A stretch of DNA of 64,000 nt from DASUAS01 sp963841415 (GCA_963841415.1 CAWJCN010000004.1:124001-188000); one strand, 5' to 3'. Shown: positions 44,497 to 54,075, counted from the first letter of the stretch. A program made the numbers and translations. The notes: generated by a model not told the origin, from the letters alone.

Positions 44497-47181
44497 CTAC
44501 GTCGGTTCGGACCGCTTGGTGTTGGTAGGCCGCGGAAGCCCAGCGATTGGGCGGTGTGCTTGATGGTGGATCCACCGTGATGCACGACGGCGGAGTCGGC
44601 GCTCTTGTCGAAGTTCGGGCTGGCGTGGTTGACGGGCACCGCGAGGGACGAGTTCGAAGAACCGGCGTTTCACGAGCTCAACGAGGAAGAGGTAGAGGGC
44701 GACCATGCCGGCGAGCACCGCGAAGAAGTCTGCGGGGAGCGGGGTGAAGCCGAGGTCGTGGGCAAACGGCGAGTAGGGCAGGAGCGCCCCGATGGCGATG
44801 ACGCCGATCACCGCGAGCAACAGCGGGCGGCTCGGTCGGCTGCGCCAGAACGGTACGCGGTGCGTGCGAATCACGAAGACGACGAGGGTTTGGGTAGCGA
44901 GGGATTCGACGAACCATCCGGAGCGGAACAGTGCGGGTCCGGCGGCGAAGGGGCCGAGCATGATCGCGAACGTGGCGAAGTCGAAGATCGAGCTGATGGG
45001 TCCGAAGGTGAGCATGAAGCGTCGGATGAATCTGATGTCCCAGTGCGAGGGTCGGGCCACCAGTTCAGGGTCGACGAGGTCGGTAGGGATAGCTATCTGG
45101 CTGGTGTCGTAGAGGAGGTTGTTGAGCAGGATCTGGCTGGGAAGCATAGGAAGGAACGAGAGGAACGTGGACGCGACCGCGGCGCTGAACATGTTCCCAA
45201 AGTTCGACGACGTGCCCATGAGCACGTACTTGATGGTGTTGGCGAAGGTGCGGCGCCCTTCGGTGACCCCATCGGCGAGGACGCCGAGGTCCTTTTCGAG
45301 GAGGACGATGTCGGCGGCGTCTTTGGCGACATCGGCAGCCGAGTCGACCGAGATCCCGACGTCGGCGGCGTGGAGCGCGACGGCGTCGTTGACCCCGTCA
45401 CCGAGAAACGCGACGTCGTGGTCGGCGGCGCGGTGCGCGCGGATGAGGCGGGCCTTTTGTTCGGGGCTGACGCGGGCGAAGATCGTCGTGTCGATGACAC
45501 GGGCACGGAGTTCGTCGTCGTCAAGCGCGGCGATGTCGGTTCCCGTCATCGGAGCCCCGGCGTCGAGGCCAAGGTCACGACAGACCTTCTGAGCAACGAC
45601 GGCGTTGTCACCGGTGACGACCTTGACCGTGATACCGAGCGTCGCCAGACGTTTGAGGGACACCGCAGCATCAGGTTTGGGTTGGTCCAAGAACACGAGG
45701 TAACCGACGAGCGCGAGGTCGTGCTCGTCGGCCGCGGTCACGGTGTCAGCTCCGGGCGCGGGGCGAGACGCCACCGCCACCACCCGGCCGCCGGCGGCGA
45801 ACTCCATCTCCAGGATGTCACGAGCCGACCCGGGCACCTCGCAGCAGGCCGCGAGGATGGACTCGGGTGCACCTTTGGTGATGAGCAGGCGACCACGGAC
45901 GGGATCGTCGACGAGCACGGTCGACATCCGCCGGTCGTGATCGAACGGTACGTGCGCGAGCCGGCGCACATCGGTCCGGGGCACCGTCGCGGCATCGGGA
46001 GCCCGCCACAGCGCGACATCGAGCGGGTTACCGCCAACCGCCTCACCGTCTTCAACCGTGGCTTCGTTACACAGCAAACCCAGCCGGAACACCTCAGGAT
46101 CAGCGGCACCAGTAAGGTCGATCGCGCGCACGAAACTGATCCGCCCTTCAGTGAGTGTGCCGGTCTTGTCCATAAGCAAGATCTCGATGTCACCGAGATC
46201 CTCGATGCACACGAGACGCTTGACCAGCACCCCTTGTCGAGCGAGACGACGTGACCCGGTCGCGAGACTGGTCGTCACCACCGCGGGAAGCAGCTGCGGA
46301 GTGATACCCACCGCGATTGCGAGCGAGAACAGCAGCGACTCGAGCAACGGCCGCTGCAAGATCAGATTGATCACGAAGATCGAAGTGGTCAGGACCCCGG
46401 CAACTTGGACGAGCAGCACCGAGAAATGTCGCAGACCGACCTGAAACTCGGTCACCTCCTGGCGTTCACCCAACCCGGCCGCGATCTTGCCGAACTCGGT
46501 GCGCCGACCCGTACTGACCACCACCCCTTCACCGTCACCGTTGCTCACGACCGTGCCCATGAATGCGCACGACGAGAGATCCCCCAGCGCGCACTCGCCG
46601 GCGACCGCCGCCACCGACTTGTCCGCAGGCAACGACTCGCCCGTCAGCACCCCCTCGTCACACTCAAGACCGTCGGCAGCAACGATCCGCACATCGGCCG
46701 GAACGACCTGACCGATCGAGAGACGCACCAGATCACCAGGCACCAGATCGGTCACGTCGACGCTCTCAGAAAGACCGCCACGGCGCACCACTACCTCGTG
46801 TCGAATCTGAGTATGCAACGCCTGCGAAGCCAACTCGGCGCGGTACTCGTTGACGAAACCAAGCCCGACCGACGCCACCAAGATCACCCCGATGATGACC
46901 GCGTCGGTTCGATCACCGACGAAGAACGACAGCGCCGCGGTCACCACCAACAACAACAGCAACGCGCTGCGCAACTGGCGTCCCAGCACCTCCCACACCC
47001 GGACCCGACGCACCGCGATCAGATTCCGACCCACCAGCTCACGCCGATGGGCGACCTCGTCATCGTCGAGCCCGCCGCTCGCGGTTCCGAGGCGTTGCAG
47101 GACTCTGTCAGCGGGCAGCGTCGCCGCCGCTGCGACACTCAAATCTGCTGAGACGCCCTCGGCGTCGACCTTGGAACGCAC
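44497..47181 (-). CDS. MgtA-type P-type Mg2+ ATPase
   Basis: A P-ATPase of about 894 residues. Motifs: TGESLPADK, phosphorylation site LLMDKTGTLTEG, CNEATVEDGEAVGGNPLDVA typical of MgtA/MgtB, KGAPES, and hinge FLGDGVNDAVALHAADVG, with ten helices. The frame runs to 47562, but its first 127 codons look non-protein, so GTG 47181 is preferred though its ribosome site is weak. The C-terminal 50 residues are Arg-rich. DosR-like box Q is 255 bp upstream. The mycobacterial DosR regulon also has a P-ATPase (CtpF), of a different subgroup. Confidence 0.85.
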   Translation of the reverse strand: MRSKVDAEGVSADLSVAAAATLPADRVLQRLGTASGGLDDDEVAHRRELVGRNLIAVRRVRVWEVLGRQLRSALLLLLVVTAALSFFVGDRTDAVIIGVILVASVGLGFVNEYRAELASQALHTQIRHEVVVRRGGLSESVDVTDLVPGDLVRLSIGQVVPADVRIVAADGLECDEGVLTGESLPADKSVAAVAGECALGDLSSCAFMGTVVSNGDGEGVVVSTGRRTEFGKIAAGLGERQEVTEFQVGLRHFSVLLVQVAGVLTTSIFVINLILQRPLLESLLFSLAIAVGITPQLLPAVVTTSLATGSRRLARQGVLVKRLVCIEDLGDIEILLMDKTGTLTEGRISFVRAIDLTGAADPEVFRLGLLCNEATVEDGEAVGGNPLDVALWRAPDAATVPRTDVRRLAHVPFDHDRRMSTVLVDDPVRGRLLITKGAPESILAACCEVPGSARDILEMEFAAGGRVVAVASRPAPGADTVTAADEHDLALVGYLVFLDQPKPDAAVSLKRLATLGITVKVVTGDNAVVAQKVCRDLGLDAGAPMTGTDIAALDDDELRARVIDTTIFARVSPEQKARLIRAHRAADHDVAFLGDGVNDAVALHAADVGISVDSAADVAKDAADIVLLEKDLGVLADGVTEGRRTFANTIKYVLMGTSSNFGNMFSAAVASTFLSFLPMLPSQILLNNLLYDTSQIAIPTDLVDPELVARPSHWDIRFIRRFMLTFGPISSIFDFATFAIMLGPFAAGPALFRSGWFVESLATQTLVVFVIRTHRVPFWRSRPSRPLLLAVIGVIAIGALLPYSPFAHDLGFTPLPADFFAVLAGMVALYLFLVELVKRRFFELVPRGARQPRQPELRQERRLRRRASRWIHHQAHRPIAGLPRPTNTKRSEPT

Positions 47182-47598
47182 CGCAGGATTATGTCGCCTG
47201 CCGTCCGACCGCCATTTAGCCGCGAAGCACACGAACCCAAGCGTCTCGGGAAGTAGACGAATACAGGGTCGCAAATTCCGCGGCCCGTTGCGAGCGATGA
47301 GCACCACCCCTCGCCGCCAATGGCGTCCAGTGGCAGGACGCTTACGAGCAAGACCGCCTCGCCACCCGAGATCGAGCTCGACCTGTTGCACGAGCGGGAT
47401 CCTGGCGCCGGCCGCTCGAGAAGAGGGCACCGCCCGAGGACTTTCGCCTCTGTGAGCAGACGCAGCGTGGAGCGATGATTCAGGGAGTCCGACGGGACGC
47501 TGGAAGGTGCACCCATCGTCATCTTCCGGTTGCCGCCGGGTCGGCGCCGAACGAGACGGCACCTCAGCTCGATCGCGAGGGACTGGACGGAGGACACG
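47182..47598. other. divergent intergenic region with box Q
   Basis: This 417-bp stretch separates the divergent Mg2+ ATPase and cupredoxin genes. Apart from a long ATPase-frame extension that does not look like protein, I see only DosR-like box Q. Confidence 0.45.
47436..47451. promoter_or_regulatory. DosR-like box Q
   Basis: GAGGACTTTCGCCTCT, close to box D2 and itself palindromic at its ends (GAGG and CCTC). It lies between the ATPase and the cupredoxin gene, 148 bp from the latter. Confidence 0.5.
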
Positions 47599-48120
47599 AT
47601 GACGGTTGCCACTGCACCTCTTCCGCCGTCTCCGCCGTCGGCTGAACCGCCCAGTCGTCGAACCCGCCGGGGCCTACGCGACATGCGCGGCACGCTCCTG
47701 ACGGTTGGGGCGCTGCTGTTGGCCTCGATCGTGGCGGTGGCGATCGCGTACGCGGTGAAAGGATCGTCGGGCCCCGTCGGCGACGTTCAGGCAACAACCG
47801 TCGACTTCAAGGTCATGATGCCAACCACCCTTGCGACCGGCACGCACACGATCGGTCTGACCAACAACGGCACAGTCGGCCATGAAGTGGTGCTCTTCAA
47901 GACCGACCTCGCTGCGAACAGCCTGCCGCTGAAGGCTGACGGCGACGTGAACGAAGAGTCACGACTCCTCGCGAGCGTAGGCGACAGCGGAGCACCACTC
48001 AAAGCGGGTGCGACGGAGAGCTTCAAGACCGCGAATCTGACTCCCGGACACTACGTCGCGGTATGCAATCTTCCGGGCCACTATCACCTCGGCATGAGGC
48101 TCGACATCACGGTGCGCTAA
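47599..48120 (+). CDS. membrane-anchored cupredoxin
   Basis: A 173-residue protein. After a Pro/Ser/Arg-rich cytoplasmic start and one helix (GTLLTVGALLLASIVAVAIA) comes a plastocyanin-like domain. Copper ligands are visible as His in VGHEVVLFK and the cluster VCNLPGHYHLGM (Cys, His, Met). It is probably an extracytoplasmic electron carrier. ATG 47599 has GGAGG upstream. Confidence 0.85.
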   Translation: MTVATAPLPPSPPSAEPPSRRTRRGLRDMRGTLLTVGALLLASIVAVAIAYAVKGSSGPVGDVQATTVDFKVMMPTTLATGTHTIGLTNNGTVGHEVVLFKTDLAANSLPLKADGDVNEESRLLASVGDSGAPLKAGATESFKTANLTPGHYVAVCNLPGHYHLGMRLDITVR

Positions 48121-48284
48121 CCGCAGCGACGCTCTCGCGCGCCGCGACGCCGAAGACATCCGTTGTGCCGTGTTGCGCGTCGAGACGAGGCACGGTTGCT
48201 CGCGTCTCATCGGATTGCTGACCACGCCCCCACCCGCGCTGGCGTCGCGCCACATCTCCTGTGATCCTGCCGGGGCTGAGCAGG

Positions 48285-48300
48285 ATACCCTAAGGGGTAT
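48285..48300. promoter_or_regulatory. CsoR-family operator 1
   Basis: ATACCCTAAGGGGTAT, an inverted repeat of the A/T-flanked G/C type bound by CsoR/DUF156 repressors. It lies 74 bp upstream of the thioredoxin start. Confidence 0.75.
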
Positions 48301-48316
48301 ACTTAAGATTATTGGA

Positions 48317-48332
48317 ATACCTATAGGGGTAT
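48317..48332. promoter_or_regulatory. CsoR-family operator 2
   Basis: ATACCTATAGGGGTAT, a second copy centred 32 bp (three turns) from the first. Two tetramers could bind side by side and cover the promoter. Confidence 0.75.
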
Positions 48333-48373
48333 ACCAGTTGACTGCTCTGATGCCCGAGCCGGGAGGAGGACGC

Positions 48374-48736
48374 ATGGGAACCGTTGCGCTGTCCGCGGTG
48401 ACGTTCGAGTCGACCATCGCCGAGAACGTCATCGTGCTCGTCGACTGGTGGGCGTCGTGGTGCGGCCCGTGCCGCATGTTCGCCCCGGTCTTCGACGCCG
48501 CCGCCGTCAAGCACCCTGACATCGTCTTCGCGAAAGTCGACACCGAGGCCGAGAACGCACTCGCCAGCGCCGCCGGAATCATGTCCATCCCGACACTGAT
48601 GGCGTTCCGTGGCGGCGTACTTGTGTTCTCCCAGCCGGGTGCCCTCCCTGCCCCGGCGCTCGACGACCTGATCGCGCAGGTGCGCGCACTCGACATGGAC
48701 GCGTTGACCGCCGAACTCGCCGCCCACACGTCTTGA
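48374..48736 (+). CDS. thioredoxin
   Basis: A 120-residue thioredoxin with the active site WCGPC (Cys30, Cys33), VDTEAENALASAAGI and the cis-Pro loop SIPTLMAF. It has no signal peptide, so it is cytoplasmic. ATG 48374 follows GGGAGGAGG. It leads an operon with a CsoR-type repressor and DUF302 protein under twin operators, suggesting a link to thiol, persulfide or copper stress. Confidence 0.9.
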   Translation: MGTVALSAVTFESTIAENVIVLVDWWASWCGPCRMFAPVFDAAAVKHPDIVFAKVDTEAENALASAAGIMSIPTLMAFRGGVLVFSQPGALPAPALDDLIAQVRALDMDALTAELAAHTS

Positions 48737-48740
48737 ACCA

Positions 48741-48780
<40 letters not shown>

Positions 48781-48784
48781 CCTG

Positions 48785-49054
48785 ATGCAGATCCCCGATG
48801 ACGTTATTCATGACGTCCGCACGCGTGTCCGGCGCGCCGCCGGTCAGGTTCAGGCCATCGAGCGAATGCTCGTCGAGGGCCGCGAGTGCCGCGAGGTCGT
48901 GACCCAGATCTCGGCCGCCACGAAAGCGCTCGAGCAGGCCGGGTTCAAGCTCGTCGCGGCCGGCTTGACCTATTGCGTCGAGAACCCGGAAGAGGCCGAA
49001 GCCGACGGCTATGCGCGCGACGACGTCGAGCGCATGTTCATGAAGCTGGCCTGA
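48785..49054 (+). CDS. CsoR/CstR-family (DUF156) transcriptional repressor
   Basis: An 89-residue all-helical repressor: VRRAAGQVQAIERMLVEGRE and CREVVTQISAATKALEQAGF. Copper-sensing CsoR uses Cys-His-Cys; here Cys35 and Cys64 remain, but position 60, where CsoR has His, is Gly. That is the pattern of persulfide-sensing CstR-like members. It probably represses the thioredoxin operon through the twin operators. Confidence 0.85.
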   Translation: MQIPDDVIHDVRTRVRRAAGQVQAIERMLVEGRECREVVTQISAATKALEQAGFKLVAAGLTYCVENPEEAEADGYARDDVERMFMKLA

Positions 49055-49055
49055 G

Positions 49056-49442
49056 ATGCGCGGATTCGAAACCACGGTTCATCTGTCGTTCCCCGACACC
49101 GAACAGGCGGTGCGCGACGCCCTCGGCCAGGTTGGCTTCGGCGTGGTGAGCGAGATCGACGTCGCCGCGAATCTGAACCGCGCCCTCGGAGGAGACCGGT
49201 CACCGCTCACGATCCTGGGCGCGTGCAGCCCTGTGCTGGCCGACCGCGCGCTCGCCATCGACCGGTCGGCCGCGCTCGTGCTGCCCTGCAATGTCGCGCT
49301 CGACGAAACCGAAGGCGGCACACGAGTGCGCATCGTCGACCCGCGCGACCTCATTGACGACCGGCGCTTCGAAGCGCTGGCCGACGAAGCCGCCGCCCAG
49401 CTCCAAGCGGCGCTCGACGAACTCCCCGTCGGCGCACCGTGA
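49056..49442 (+). CDS. DUF302 protein
   Basis: A 128-residue protein with the DUF302 fold: ETTVHLSFPDTEQAVRDALG, FGVVSEIDVAANLN, ILGACSPVLADRALAID and LVLPCNVALDE, with two conserved Cys. DUF302 proteins often accompany sulfur or heavy-metal genes. ATG 49056 is 1 bp after the repressor stop. Confidence 0.85.
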   Translation: MRGFETTVHLSFPDTEQAVRDALGQVGFGVVSEIDVAANLNRALGGDRSPLTILGACSPVLADRALAIDRSAALVLPCNVALDETEGGTRVRIVDPRDLIDDRRFEALADEAAAQLQAALDELPVGAP

Positions 49443-49576
49443 GCCCACGACTGGCGTCACCGCACGGGTTCCTGATCGAACGCTCGCTCGGCGCACACCG
49501 CGACGCAGGTCATGGGTGCCCTCATCCACAGACGCAACTTCGTGTCCCGTCGGTCGGCGACCAGGAATCGCTGTAG

Positions 49577-51751
49577 ATGAAGACACCGATCGAGGATCCC
49601 GTCACTGCGGCTCATCAGCCATCGGCTCCGCCCGACCCCAAAGCGCTGTTCTCGCGCCTCGCTGCATTCTCGGCGCGGCACCGTCGGGGCGTCATCATCA
49701 CCTGGCTCGTGGTCGCGTTTGCCGCCGCGCCGCTCGCCCTGACCTTGACCGGCGCGCTCTCCGGCGCGGGATGGGAGGCGCAAGGTTCGACCGCGCAACA
49801 GGTGCGCGACGAGCTGCGCCGCGACTTCCCCCAACTCGGCGCCGAGGACCCCATCGTCGTCTACCACCAAAACACACCCATCGCGACCGACCCCGCCGCG
49901 TTGCAACGCCTCATCGGCCAACTCCGACATGCACCGCACACGCGCGCGGTCGCCGACCCGCTCACGCTGCCCGCCTCCGCCGGACTCATCTCCGGTGACG
50001 GCCACACCGCGCTGATCCCCGTCGCCCAGGTCGTGCACAACGATGCCCAGCGGCCCGTCGCTGCCGGCGCACTTGGCAGCTACGTCGACAAGCTCACGCT
50101 GCCGTCTGGCGCGCGTGCCGAGGTCACCGGCGAATGGCCGGTGTGGAGTGACTTCAACACCATCAACGCCGAAGCACTCCACAAGGCCGAGTTGGTCAGC
50201 GGTCTGCCGACCTTGATCCTGTTGTTCCTCGCGTTCGGGGCGCTGACCGCCGCCGGACTCCCACTCGTCCTCGCGCTGGCCGGCATCGCGGTCGGCTTCG
50301 CGGTCTTGCACGTCCTTGGCTTGGCCATGCCGATGTCGGTCTGGTCGATGAACTTCTCGATGATGATCGGCCTCGCCGTCGGGATCGACTACAGCCTCTT
50401 CATCGTCAGCCGCTATCGCGAAGAACGCGCCGAAGGCAAAGACGCCCTCACCGCGATCGAAAACACCATGTCGACCGCCGGCAAAGCCGTATTCCTCTCT
50501 GCCCTCACCGTCGTGATGGCGCTCGCCGCGGTGTTCCTCGTGCCGGTCATGGTCTTCCGCTCCATGGCTCTCGGCATGATCCTGTCCGTCGTTGCCGTCG
50601 CGCTCGCGTCACTGACACTGTTGCCCGCCTTGTTGGTCGCGCTCGGCGACCGCGTGCTGATCAAGAAGAACACCGAAGACCGCGACATCACCGCCGAGTC
50701 CCGTTGGCAACGCGTCACCAGCGTCGCGCTGCGCCACCCCGGCCGCGTGCTCGCCATCGGGCTCGTCGTCCTCGGCGCGCTCATCGCGCCTGCGCTCGGC
50801 ATGCACCTCGGCATGCCCGGCGCCCACGTCGTCGACAAGAGCCACACCAGCCGCGACGGCTACGACATGCTCGTCGCCGCCTACGGGTCCGGCGCCGCCG
50901 CACCCGCGTTCATCACTACCCCCGCCACGAGCGCTGACACCGTCACCCGCGTCGCCTCGGACGTGCCTGGCGTCGTCGACGCCCGCGTCGTCACCCCACC
51001 CGCAGCGACCGGCCGGGTCGTCGTACGCGTCACCGGCTCGACTCCGGTCGACAACTCCCATACCGCGCAGATGGTCGACACCCTGCGCGCCCGACTCCAC
51101 ACCGCAGTGCCTGCCGCGCGCGTCGGAGGACCCGCCGCGCAAAACCGCGACCTCACCGCGGTGCTCACCGGGCGCGCCCCCTACGCGATCGGGCTCATCC
51201 TCATCGTCGCGTTCGTGCTGCTGCTCATCGTGTTCCGCAGCCTCGTCGTCGCGCTCACGTCGATCCTCATGAACCTGCTCACCGTCGGCGCCGCGTTCGG
51301 CTTCGCCACGCTCGTGTTCCAGCACGGCATCGGCACCGGACTCCTCGGCATCGAACACCAACCCTTCGTCGACGCCTGGGCACCACTGTTCTTCTTCGCG
51401 CTGCTCTTCGGCCTCTCAATGGACTACCAGCTGTTCTTGTTGGCCGCGATCCGAGAACGCTACGAAGCCACCGGCGACACCCGCCGCGCCATCGCCGACG
51501 GTATCGCTCGCACCGGACGGCCCATCACCAACGCCGCGCTCATCATGATCGTCGTGTTCATCGCCTTCGGCGTGACCGGGCCCATCCCGCCCACCGAGCT
51601 CGGCCTCACTCTCGCCATGGCCGTCCTCCTCGACGCCACCGTCGTACGCGTCCTGCTCGTCCCCGCCACCATGGCCCTCCTCGGCGACCGCAACTGGTAC
51701 CTCCCTCGCTGGCTCAACCGCGCACTCCCCCACATCCACTTCAGCCACTGA
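49577..51751 (+). CDS. MMPL-family (RND) transporter
   Basis: A 724-residue membrane protein with two 6-helix MMPL halves. Visible: RGVIITWLVVAFAAAPLAL, SMNFSMMIGLAVGIDYSLFI with the GxxxDY proton-relay motif, VFLSALTVVMALAAVFLV and, in the second half, LLFGLSMDYQLFLLAAIRER. Relatives export lipids or other hydrophobic molecules. The short periplasmic domains suit a non-mycolic type. The ATG has no strong ribosome site. Confidence 0.9.
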   Translation: MKTPIEDPVTAAHQPSAPPDPKALFSRLAAFSARHRRGVIITWLVVAFAAAPLALTLTGALSGAGWEAQGSTAQQVRDELRRDFPQLGAEDPIVVYHQNTPIATDPAALQRLIGQLRHAPHTRAVADPLTLPASAGLISGDGHTALIPVAQVVHNDAQRPVAAGALGSYVDKLTLPSGARAEVTGEWPVWSDFNTINAEALHKAELVSGLPTLILLFLAFGALTAAGLPLVLALAGIAVGFAVLHVLGLAMPMSVWSMNFSMMIGLAVGIDYSLFIVSRYREERAEGKDALTAIENTMSTAGKAVFLSALTVVMALAAVFLVPVMVFRSMALGMILSVVAVALASLTLLPALLVALGDRVLIKKNTEDRDITAESRWQRVTSVALRHPGRVLAIGLVVLGALIAPALGMHLGMPGAHVVDKSHTSRDGYDMLVAAYGSGAAAPAFITTPATSADTVTRVASDVPGVVDARVVTPPAATGRVVVRVTGSTPVDNSHTAQMVDTLRARLHTAVPAARVGGPAAQNRDLTAVLTGRAPYAIGLILIVAFVLLLIVFRSLVVALTSILMNLLTVGAAFGFATLVFQHGIGTGLLGIEHQPFVDAWAPLFFFALLFGLSMDYQLFLLAAIRERYEATGDTRRAIADGIARTGRPITNAALIMIVVFIAFGVTGPIPPTELGLTLAMAVLLDATVVRVLLVPATMALLGDRNWYLPRWLNRALPHIHFSH

Positions 51752-51762
51752 AAGGAACGACC

Positions 51763-52002
51763 ATGGCGCCCGCAACCCCAACCCGCCCGGCAGCGCGACC
51801 CGTTGGCCGCACGAACGGGTGCGGTTCGCGCTCGCCGGCACCATGACCGTCCTCAGCGTCGTCCTGGCAGCAACACTCACCCGTGGTTCCTGCGCTCACC
51901 GCGTTCGTGGGCATCAACCAGTGGCTCTACGTCACGGTCGGCAACTGCCCCGCGTCGCCGTTGTTCCGCCGGCTCGGCGTCGTGTCACGATGCGGGGCCT
52001 GA
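51763..52002 (+). pseudogene. decayed DUF2892 membrane protein
   Basis: Pieces of a DUF2892 (YgaP-like) protein appear in three frames: RVRFALAGTMTVLSVVLAAT, PWFL, then LTAFVGINQWLYVTVGNCPA and SPLFRRLGV. At least two indels separate them. The ATG follows AAAGGAACG directly after the MMPL gene, so it was once its downstream partner. Confidence 0.65.
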
Positions 52003-52077
52003 CACCCACGCTGCCGATCCCCGCGGGACCGGTAGCAGACTGCATACGCAGGCCACGCGCACCTGGAGAGCGCGGTG

Positions 52078-52692
52078 ATGGACCGTCACGACTGGGACGA
52101 CCGCTACCGAGCGACCGAACTGGTGTGGTCGGCCGGGCCGAACCAGTTTGTGGTCGCCGAACTCGAACACCTTGCGCCGACTCGCGCCCCCGATCTCGCG
52201 TGCGGGGAAGGCCGCAACGCAATCTGGCTCGCCGAGCACGGCTGGACCGTCACCGGCGTGGACTTCTCCGAGGCCGCGCTCGAGAAGGCCCGTCGCATCG
52301 CCGCAACCCGCAACGTCACCATCCAGTGCGAGCTCGCCGACATCACCGAGTACACCCCGCCCGCCGCGCAATTCGATCTCGTGATCGTGATGTACCTCCA
52401 CCTTCCCGCAGCCCAGCGCCGCGTCGTATATTCGAGCGTGCCGCCGCCGCAGTCGCGCCCGGCGCGACGCTGCTCGTGGTAGGCCACAACAGCACCAACC
52501 CGGCCAGTGGATGGGGCGGCCCCCAAGACCCCAACGTGCTCTACGGACCCGAAGACATCAAACGTCGACGTCGACGGGCTCCAGATCGTCAAGGCGGAAC
52601 GGGTCGAGCGCGACGTCCGCACCGATCAGGGCGACAAGGTCGCGATCGACGCGCTCCTCCGCGCAACTCGAGCCCCTGAGGAGACACCATGA
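52078..52692 (+). CDS. class I SAM-dependent methyltransferase, frameshifted
   Basis: About 205 residues spread over three frames. MDRHDWDDRYRATELVWSAG, PDLACGEGRNAIWLAEHGW (SAM motif I) and VTGVDFSEAALEKARR are in the first; VAPGATLLVVGHNSTNPASG in the second; VDGLQIVKAERVERDVRTD in the third. The order is that of tellurite-resistance-type methyltransferases. Indels are near 52425-52445 and 52562-52575. ATG 52078 follows GGAGAG. Confidence 0.7.
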
Positions 52693-52930
52693 CCACAGGT
52701 CCTCCCCTCCCGCTCGTCGGCGACGACCTCGACGTCCGCTGTATCGACGGAACGGAGCGTGTTTATCTCAACCTCGACGGCGCGGCATCCACCAACGCGC
52801 TGCCAGCCGTCGCCGCCCGGGTGCACGACTTCGTGCCCTGGTACTCGAGCGTCCATCGCGGCGCCGGCTACAAGTCGCGTGCCGCTACCGACGCCTACGA
52901 ACACGCACGTACCGCGATCCGGCGGCGGGC
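52689..52930 (+). pseudogene. class V aminotransferase (cysteine desulfurase-like) N-terminal fragment
   Basis: The start overlaps the methyltransferase stop (ATGA). Residues 1-80 include RVYLNLDGAASTNALPAVAA, VPWYSSVHRGAGYKSRAATD and AYEHARTAI, the N-terminus of SufS/Csd-like enzymes. After that the homology stops; the PLP-lysine domain is absent. Confidence 0.7.
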
Positions 52931-53338
52931 GCGACGCCGCCCGTTGCATCGAGAGCTACCGGGCCGCGCGCGACATCACCGACCCCGAGCGTCCTCTCGG
53001 TCCAAAGCCGCCCGGTGGCCCATCAGCTGCATGGCGCCACCACCTACACCAGCTCGACCTGCTGCTCGTCCAGATCCACGAGCCGACCCTCGCACGGGGT
53101 GTCGAGCTGGAGCTCTGACAGCTGGCGGAATGCTCCTGCCCATGGGGGTCGACGCGGACCTTCCGCACCCATGCCAAGACTCCCTCGCGGCTGGCGGTGA
53201 CCACGGCAGGGGACGGATGAGCTCAGGATGGGCGGACTCACGCAGCAGCGGCCCGTTGAGACCCTCGTCGTCTTCGGCCTTGAGGTCGCCGTCGAACTCG
53301 ATGTCCATCTCAGTCAGCAACTTCGCTGACGATGACGC
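52931..53338. other. degenerate region near the right end of the island
   Basis: About 400 bp with no coherent gene. Short minus-strand pieces (MVTASREGVLAWVRKVRVDP and LSELQLDTPCEGRLVDLDEQ) in different frames hint at one broken small gene. It continues the decay seen from 51.8 kb. Confidence 0.4.
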
Positions 53339-53551
53339 TCAGGGCTGAAGCGTGAGCTGCCAGCGGTGGTCGATCCGATCAGTGACGGTCGCCGCGAAGT
53401 AACGGCCCGCATCGTCGAGCACCTCGACTCGCATACCGATGGTGAGCTCTTCGTCGCGCTCGAGCTCGGCATCGTGCACGTAGGCGCGGCCGGCTTCGAG
53501 CTCCGCGGGACCGACTGATGCCGGCACGACGAGCTTGGTGATCGTCACCAT
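53339..53551 (-). CDS. small hypothetical protein
   Basis: A 70-residue acidic protein (MVTITKLVVPASVGPAELEA...) with strands at the C-terminus: IGMRVEVLDDAGRYFAATVT and RWQLTLQP. It looks like a small SH3-like or beta-barrel domain. The frame is intact. Function unknown. Confidence 0.5.
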   Translation of the reverse strand: MVTITKLVVPASVGPAELEAGRAYVHDAELERDEELTIGMRVEVLDDAGRYFAATVTDRIDHRWQLTLQP

Positions 53552-53677
53552 CAGCGTCCGATCGTACCTGCGTCCACGCCGCCCTCATCAGCCTCTCCAC
53601 CAGTTCACGCGGCTCGCCGAGGACCGCCAAGACCTGCTCGAAACGCGGAGCGAGCTCAGCACGAGCAGCCGGATGGT

Positions 53678-53693
53678 GTAACATCTATGTCAC
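53678..53693. promoter_or_regulatory. palindrome upstream of the HTH gene
   Basis: GTAACAT and ATGTCAC form an inverted repeat with one mismatch around a 2-bp centre, 18 bp before the antitoxin start. It is a plausible autoregulatory site for the Xre-type protein. Confidence 0.5.
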
Positions 53694-53711
53694 GGCACGG
53701 AAGGATCTGGC

Positions 53712-54026
53712 ATGGCGAGGACAAGGACTGGTGCTGAGCGCTACATCGAGCGCCAGAAGCGCGATCCCGAGTTCCGCGAGGCATATGACGACGCCGCGCG
53801 TCGAATCCACCAGGTCGACGAGCTCGTTCGCGCACTGGACGATGCACGCGAGCAGCGAGGGATGACCAAGGCCGAGCTCGCGCGCCGCGCCGGGATGGCA
53901 CCGGAGGTCGTGCGCCGACTCTTCACCGCGGAAGCAGCCAATCCGACCGCAGCCACGCTCGTTGCACTTGCCGACGTGCTCGACGTGGAGCTGGTGGCCC
54001 GACCGGCTCGACGAAAGGCCGGATAG
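53712..54026 (+). CDS. Xre-family HTH protein (HigA-like antitoxin candidate)
   Basis: A 104-residue protein with N-terminal helices (RYIERQKRDPEFREAYDDAA) and a Cro/C1 HTH: ALDDAREQRGMTKAELARRA, GMAPEVVRRLFTAEAANPTA, TLVALADVLDVELV. The HTH arrangement matches HigA-type antitoxins. It is convergent with the RelE-like gene, 49 bp between stops. Confidence 0.8.
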   Translation: MARTRTGAERYIERQKRDPEFREAYDDAARRIHQVDELVRALDDAREQRGMTKAELARRAGMAPEVVRRLFTAEAANPTAATLVALADVLDVELVARPARRKAG

Positions 54027-54075
54027 ACCCTTCTTGGCGCAGGCCACGACGCGGCACATGTCCCGTGAGACGCGG

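Noticed and set aside
47182..47562. N-terminal 127-residue extension of the Mg2+ ATPase
   Set aside because: The residues are Arg/Pro/Ser-rich and unlike any MgtA N-terminus, and box Q would fall inside the gene; a GTG start at 47181 is more likely.
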